From the NCBI GenBank assembly GCA_946811185.2, contig OX328103.1:3972132-4036131 (forward strand): a stretch of 64,000 bases of DNA. Direction: 5' to 3'. Origin of the DNA: Hippopus hippopus. Its lineage: Eukaryota > Mollusca > Bivalvia > Cardiida > Cardiidae. A program made the position numbers and the translations under genes. Under the pieces are notes generated by a model, which was not told the DNA's origin, ran no database searches, and saw only the letters and a list, made by a program, of their open reading frames with translations. This document shows positions 60,895-64,000 of the stretch, piece by piece; position 1 is the first letter of the stretch, and each line of letters begins with the position of its first letter.

Positions 60895-61337
60895 TTAACT
60901 CGACGACAAAATTTTAGACTGGTTCAAAATGAAAGCACTTGCAGACGACAAAATAGACACGGCTTAAATAATGGAATTTGGTTTTAAGGTTTGAAAACAT
61001 GGTGAGAAAATGGGATAATGTAGATTACCAGCATTTTCACATTTTCCAATGATGTTTCCTAAAGTGTTCCTTGTCAAGGTTGGTAACTCTTTACCAAACA
61101 ACAAAGTTTAAGACTTAAGTCCAAATTGAGAGCATTTTGCAGACGACAAAATAAGTGTGACTCAAAAATTTGTCCTAGAAAGGGTAGAAAACATTTTGGG
61201 AATAGGAGAAAATGCTGGTTACCAGCATTTTCTCCTTGTCCCACAATGTTTTCAAAAGGCTTCTTTCTTAGAGTCGTTAAAAGTCGGGATTGTGTGGTAA
61301 AGAGTTAAAACTCAGGATTGTGTGGTAAGGGGGTAAT
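60895..61337 (+). mobile_element. A MITE hosting another A in its L arm
   Basis: 60895-61082 (CTTAACTCGACGACAAAATT, weak core, TTGTCAAGGTTG) and 61309-61337 (AACTCAGGATTGTGTGGTAA). The insert sits at the host's TCGTTAAAACTC site. Confidence 0.82.
61083..61308 (+). mobile_element. A MITE inserted in an A MITE
   Basis: GTAACTCTTTACCAAACAAC to GTGTGGTAAAGAGTTAA. Left TTAA mutated to GTAA. Confidence 0.88.
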
Positions 61338-61394
61338 GGATATGTCTGATTTTATTGGTTGTCAGTTTCTTATAAAAAGTATTTCAGGATTTTG

Positions 61395-61558
61395 TGAAAA
61401 AAAAAAATCACATTCACTCATTGTTACAGACAACAAATAAAACACAACTCTAATGATGGGATGAGTTGTCAAAAACGTATAAACATCATGAGAAAAGGAG
61501 AAAATGTTGCTGTTGCTGCTTCACACTTTAGGTTAACTTTTTACAAGACTTTCAGAAT
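61395..61558 (+). mobile_element. A MITE, decayed
   Basis: TTACAGACAACAAATAAAAC, AACATCATGAGAAAAGGAG, then GTTGCTGTTGCTGCTTC instead of the second arm. Confidence 0.55.
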
Positions 61559-61735
61559 TTAACTCTTTTCATACCATAGACGACACCAGAAACTTTTGTG
61601 GACAGTGTAGATCAAGGTCAGACTGTGCAGTCCACTGCTGTATTCCAGATTATGACTTACTGTCTCTTGATCTTGCAGCAGAACTGTATTTTGTAGTCTT
61701 TGAGAAAATGCAATTTATTTTTTGAAAGAGTGGAA
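61559..61735 (-). mobile_element. B MITE, second subtype, half palindrome
   Basis: TTAACTCTTTTCATACCATA, TTTGTGGACAGTGTAGATCA, then straight to CACTGCTGTATTCCAG and TTTGAGAAAATGCAATTTA. The mirror arm is deleted. Confidence 0.75.
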
Positions 61736-61975
61736 AAAATTGTAGGAAAAGGAAAAAAAATGCTGGCCACCTGAGCATTTTGTACTTTTCCTACTGTATT
61801 TTCCGTAAAACGTATTTCTCAGGGTCGGTAACCAGCATTTTCTCCTTTCTGCTCAATGTTTTTTGTACCCTTTCCAAAACAAAGCTCAACATTTGTGTCA
61901 CTTTTAATTTTTTGTCTGAAAATGCTTTCAATTTGGACAATTCTAAAACTTTCTCGTTTGATACAGAGTAATCAC
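61736..61975. mobile_element. Recombined A MITE
   Basis: Damaged core (GAAAAAATTGTAGGAAAAGG), L arm CTCAGGGTCGGT, then a second core arm and R arm ending TTTGATACAGAGTAA. Confidence 0.65.
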
Positions 61976-62000
61976 ATTGTCTGCTGTTACCAGGATATTT

Positions 62001-62193
62001 CCAGAGCTCCAGATAAGAGGGAGTGATGACTTTCTAAATCCTTTAATTCTCATTAAAACCCTATGTTGTGGGTACTCATTAAAATCATCTCAATGAGACG
62101 ATTTTAATGAACACCCACAACATAGGATTTAGTGGAGAAAATTAATATTTTCAATTTTGAAATCGAATTTACTCCCTCTGTCTGGAGCTCTTG
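62001..62193. mobile_element. E foldback element
   Basis: 193 bp. Ends CCAGAGCTCCAGATAAGAGG and CCTCTGTCTGGAGCTCTTG. Inner near-perfect hairpin at 62057-62131 (CCCTATGTTGTGGGTACTCA / GAACACCCACAACATAGGAT round ATCATCTCAATGAGACGAT). Confidence 0.88.
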
Positions 62194-62337
62194 ATAGAAA
62201 TACTATTCATGTAGGTGGAAATAAAAACACACCCCACTCACACCACATACCTATTATTATTTTGGAAAAAAGAATGGAGTCATGTTCCTCTACCTTTTAA
62301 GCTATCACCATTACAGTATTGCAACATGATCATGTGT

Positions 62338-62757
62338 TAACTCTGTACCAGACAATCCCGGAGTTTTAACCGTATCCTGTTAAATAAAAGAAATGAAAGT
62401 TTCAAGCCCATAGTAAAAACTTCAAAATATTGCTGTTTGAAAGGTAATTTTGGAGTACAGAAATCTCCTTGTCAGACAGCGTAGGTCCAAGATCAGACTG
62501 CATGTTCTGTGCAGTCTGATCTTGATCTATGCTGTCAGCCAAAGGTCAGTGAGTTGTGCTTAGCAGCTTTAGGGTTAAAAACCCTGAGAAAGAATACTAT
62601 TGAAAACATTGTGGGAAAAGGGAAAAATGCTGGTTACCAGCATTCTCTCCATTTTCCACAGTGTTTTCTACCCTTCCAAAAAAAAAAAAAATTCAATTTC
62701 TAAGCCACAGTTGCTTTGTCCTGACAAGTGGAAAATTTTGTCGTTTGGTAAAAGGTT
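62338..62757 (-). mobile_element. A MITE hosting a B MITE
   Basis: 62338-62369 (TTAACTCTGTACCAGACAAT, CGGAGTTTTAA) and 62575-62757 (AAAACCCTGAGAAAGAATAC, core, R end GTTTGGTAAAAGGTT) are one copy. Confidence 0.88.
62366..62578 (-). mobile_element. B MITE inserted in an A MITE
   Basis: 213 bp, TTAACCGTATCCTGTTAAAT to GCAGCTTTAGGGTTAA with TTAA at both edges. Palindrome CAAGATCAGACTGCATGTTC / GTGCAGTCTGATCTTG. This fixes the B ends and target. Confidence 0.9.
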
Positions 62758-62876
62758 TGGTAGGTGGAAATAAAAACATCATGCATACACATATAATTAT
62801 TCTTTCATAAAAAAGGGAGTCATCTTTCTCTAGGTTTTTAGCTATCATCATTACAGTATTGCAACATAATCATATG

Positions 62877-63093
62877 TTAACCCTTCCCCATATGACACAT
62901 TTTAGACTCTCACAATTTCAAAACACCTAGAGATGAGAAGATCAGAATAAGTAAAAAATGAGCCTAAGCTCTCTGATATGGTAGTAAACATTGAAAAGGG
63001 AGAAAATTCTAGTTACCAGCAGTTTCTCTGTTTTCATCAGTTTTTTTTAAAGGCCTCTGTCTCAGATTCTATATCTCAGGATTGTATAGTTAA
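62877..63093 (+). mobile_element. A MITE, diverged
   Basis: TTAACCCTTCCCCATATGAC to ATTGTATAGTTAA. Core shortened (ACATTGAAAAGGGAGAAAAT). Confidence 0.82.
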
Positions 63094-63196
63094 TGATTTT
63101 TCACAGGATTGGTAAAAATTCACATTAAGTGATCAAATTTTATGTCACCAAAAGTGCATCATCCCTTATTACAGTAAAATTTTTCCTTTTTGATTA

Positions 63197-63384
63197 TTGG
63201 TGAAAGTAGAAAACCTTGTTTGAAAAGGAGAAGATGCTGGTCACCAGCATTTTCTCCTTTTCCCACAGTGTTTTCTAAAGCCTTTATCCTCAGGGTGGTT
63301 AAAACTCAGGATTGTGTGGTGAAGGGTAAACCGCTTTCAATTCAATTCAAGTATAAAAAATTTTGTTTTGTGGTAAAGGGTTAG
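63197..63384 (+). mobile_element. A MITE, R arm lost, second R end added
   Basis: Core GCTGGTCACCAGC, L arm ending GTGTGGTGAAGGGTAAA, then an inverted R end TTCAATTCAATTCAAGTATA to GTGGTAAAGGGTTAG. Confidence 0.75.
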
Positions 63385-63424
63385 AGGATTAGATTTATAA
63401 GCTTCTCACCTAAACCTATGTTGT

Positions 63425-63640
63425 GAATACTCACTTGGGTTGTCTCATTTAGACAATTCTAGTGAATATTCACTTGGGTTGACTCATTTTGACAATTTTA
63501 GTGAATGTTCGTTTGGCTCATCCCATTTAGACAATTATTTTGAATGATCAGTTTTGGTTGTCTCATTTAGCCAATCCTAGTGAATACTCAGTTTTTTGGT
63601 TGCCTCATTTAGACAATTCTAGTGAATAGTCAGAGCATTA
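63425..63640. repeat. About 50-bp minisatellite
   Basis: Four to five units of GTGAATACTCACTTGGGTTG, TCTCATTTAGACAATTCTA. Confidence 0.85.
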
Positions 63641-63654
63641 GTTGTGGAGATTTG

Positions 63655-63818
63655 ATTATAGTAGCCAAATAAGAGCAATTTCAAGGTTACATTTAGATTT
63701 TCTTAGCAAGCAGACATTGTAGATCATCGATCAGACTGCATATTTTGTACAGTCTGATCTTGATCTGCTCTCGCTGCAAAGGCAACAATAAATGTGAAAG
63801 ATGTGTTAGGGGCTAAGA
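63655..63818 (-). mobile_element. B MITE, long-arm type
   Basis: AAGAGCAATTTCAAGGTTAC, palindrome ATCGATCAGACTGCATATTT / GTACAGTCTGATCTTGATC, end GAAAGATGTGTTAGGGG. Confidence 0.75.
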
Positions 63819-63991
63819 ATACTTGGTGAATAAGTGAATGTAAAGCCTGGTAATGATTGAATAAAAAAAAGAGGATAATTATGTAAAACACCTGTCAGAG
63901 GTATCAAATGATTGCCTGTCTACCAACATTTTCTCACTATGCAAGACACTGCTATTATACCATCATAACTTATCTATGTCTTCCTTCATAG

Positions 63992-64000
63992 GTCAACTGG
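63992..64000 (+). other. Possible start of a downstream exon
   Basis: CTATGTCTTCCTTCATAG is pyrimidine-rich and ends in AG at 63990-63991, like a splice acceptor. Only nine bases follow (GTCAACTGG). Joined to the leftover base of the exon ending at 10967 they would read Gly-Gln-Leu, but any short sequence could. Confidence 0.2.

Larger units (their letters stand above)
62212..62880. repeat. Direct repeat pair of about 125 bp
   Basis: GTAGGTGGAAATAAAAACA ... TTTTTAGCTATCATCATTAC, AGTATTGCAACATAATCATA. First unit 62212-62340, second 62758-62880. The A-B nest at 62338-62757 lies between them. Confidence 0.85.

Noticed and set aside
138..63384. Dozens of 60-130 codon open frames, many with the motif ENIVGKGENAG or its variants, as genes
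   Set aside because: They coincide with A copies in both orientations, lack shared starts, and are broken by indels in most copies. They are frames through a repeat, not proteins.
1..64000. CRISPR array, because of many dyad repeats
   Set aside because: The repeats are dispersed transposons of about 229 bp in both orientations, without uniform spacers or cas genes. Other features are eukaryotic.

Overview
The window looks like non-coding nuclear DNA of an animal, most likely a bivalve mollusc. It is AT-rich and has no bacterial-style gene packing, no long open reading frame, and no rRNA or stand-alone tRNA gene. It carries tRNA-headed SINEs whose tails resemble molluscan SINE tails, (GTCC)n-bearing foldback elements and GC-rich hairpin repeats of kinds I associate from memory with heterodont bivalves. 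The species call is inference. Only one stretch (10865-10967, + strand) looks like a coding exon. A possible splice acceptor at the very end (63990/63991) would make most of the window one intron, but this is speculative.

One non-autonomous transposon family, called A here, dominates the window with roughly 110 full, partial or rearranged copies. An intact copy is about 229 bp. It has TTAA at both ends, short terminal inverted repeats beginning TTAACYCTTTACCA, two unlike subterminal arms (L: ACACAATCCCGAGTTTTAAC; R: AGACGACAAAATTTTAGAC) and a near-perfect central palindrome with two arms of about 33 bp around one central base. In this annotation + means the R arm comes first and - means the L arm comes first. 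A second TTAA family, B, has a 45-60 bp palindrome built on GATCAGACTGCA / TGCAGTCTGATC. Both fit piggyBac-type (or Sola3-type) TTAA-targeting MITEs. No transposase is present.

Other families are: SINEs (S1, S2, S3) with tRNA-like heads and target-site duplications; Helitron/helentron-like elements (H1-H5) with subterminal inverted repeats, (GTCC)n tracts in several, and 3' ends in a hairpin plus CTAGTT or CTTGTT; foldback MITEs (C, D, E, F, G, E5, E6); and five minisatellites.

Layout: 0-10 kb is A copies with a satellite-like array at 2.2-3.4 kb. The putative exon is at 10.9 kb. Nested A/SINE/C material runs from 11 to 27 kb. A 70-bp minisatellite with higher-order structure lies at 27.4-28.7 kb. 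More A copies, a minisatellite and E5/E6 hairpin elements fill 29-40 kb. Foldback D and further A/B copies fill 40-51 kb. A 29-bp minisatellite is at 51.8-52.6 kb. The least repetitive stretches are at 53.4-54.4 and 56.7-57.3 kb, and mixed A/B/E6 material runs to the end.

The most informative signals are: A copies inserted at TTAA sites inside other A copies so that the pre-insertion site can be read; about twenty places where two elements share one TTAA; A copies whose two palindrome arms carry the same substitution in mirrored positions; and A isomers with two R or two L arms. Together they suggest a self-targeting MITE nest whose palindromic core may be kept matched by arm-to-arm conversion.
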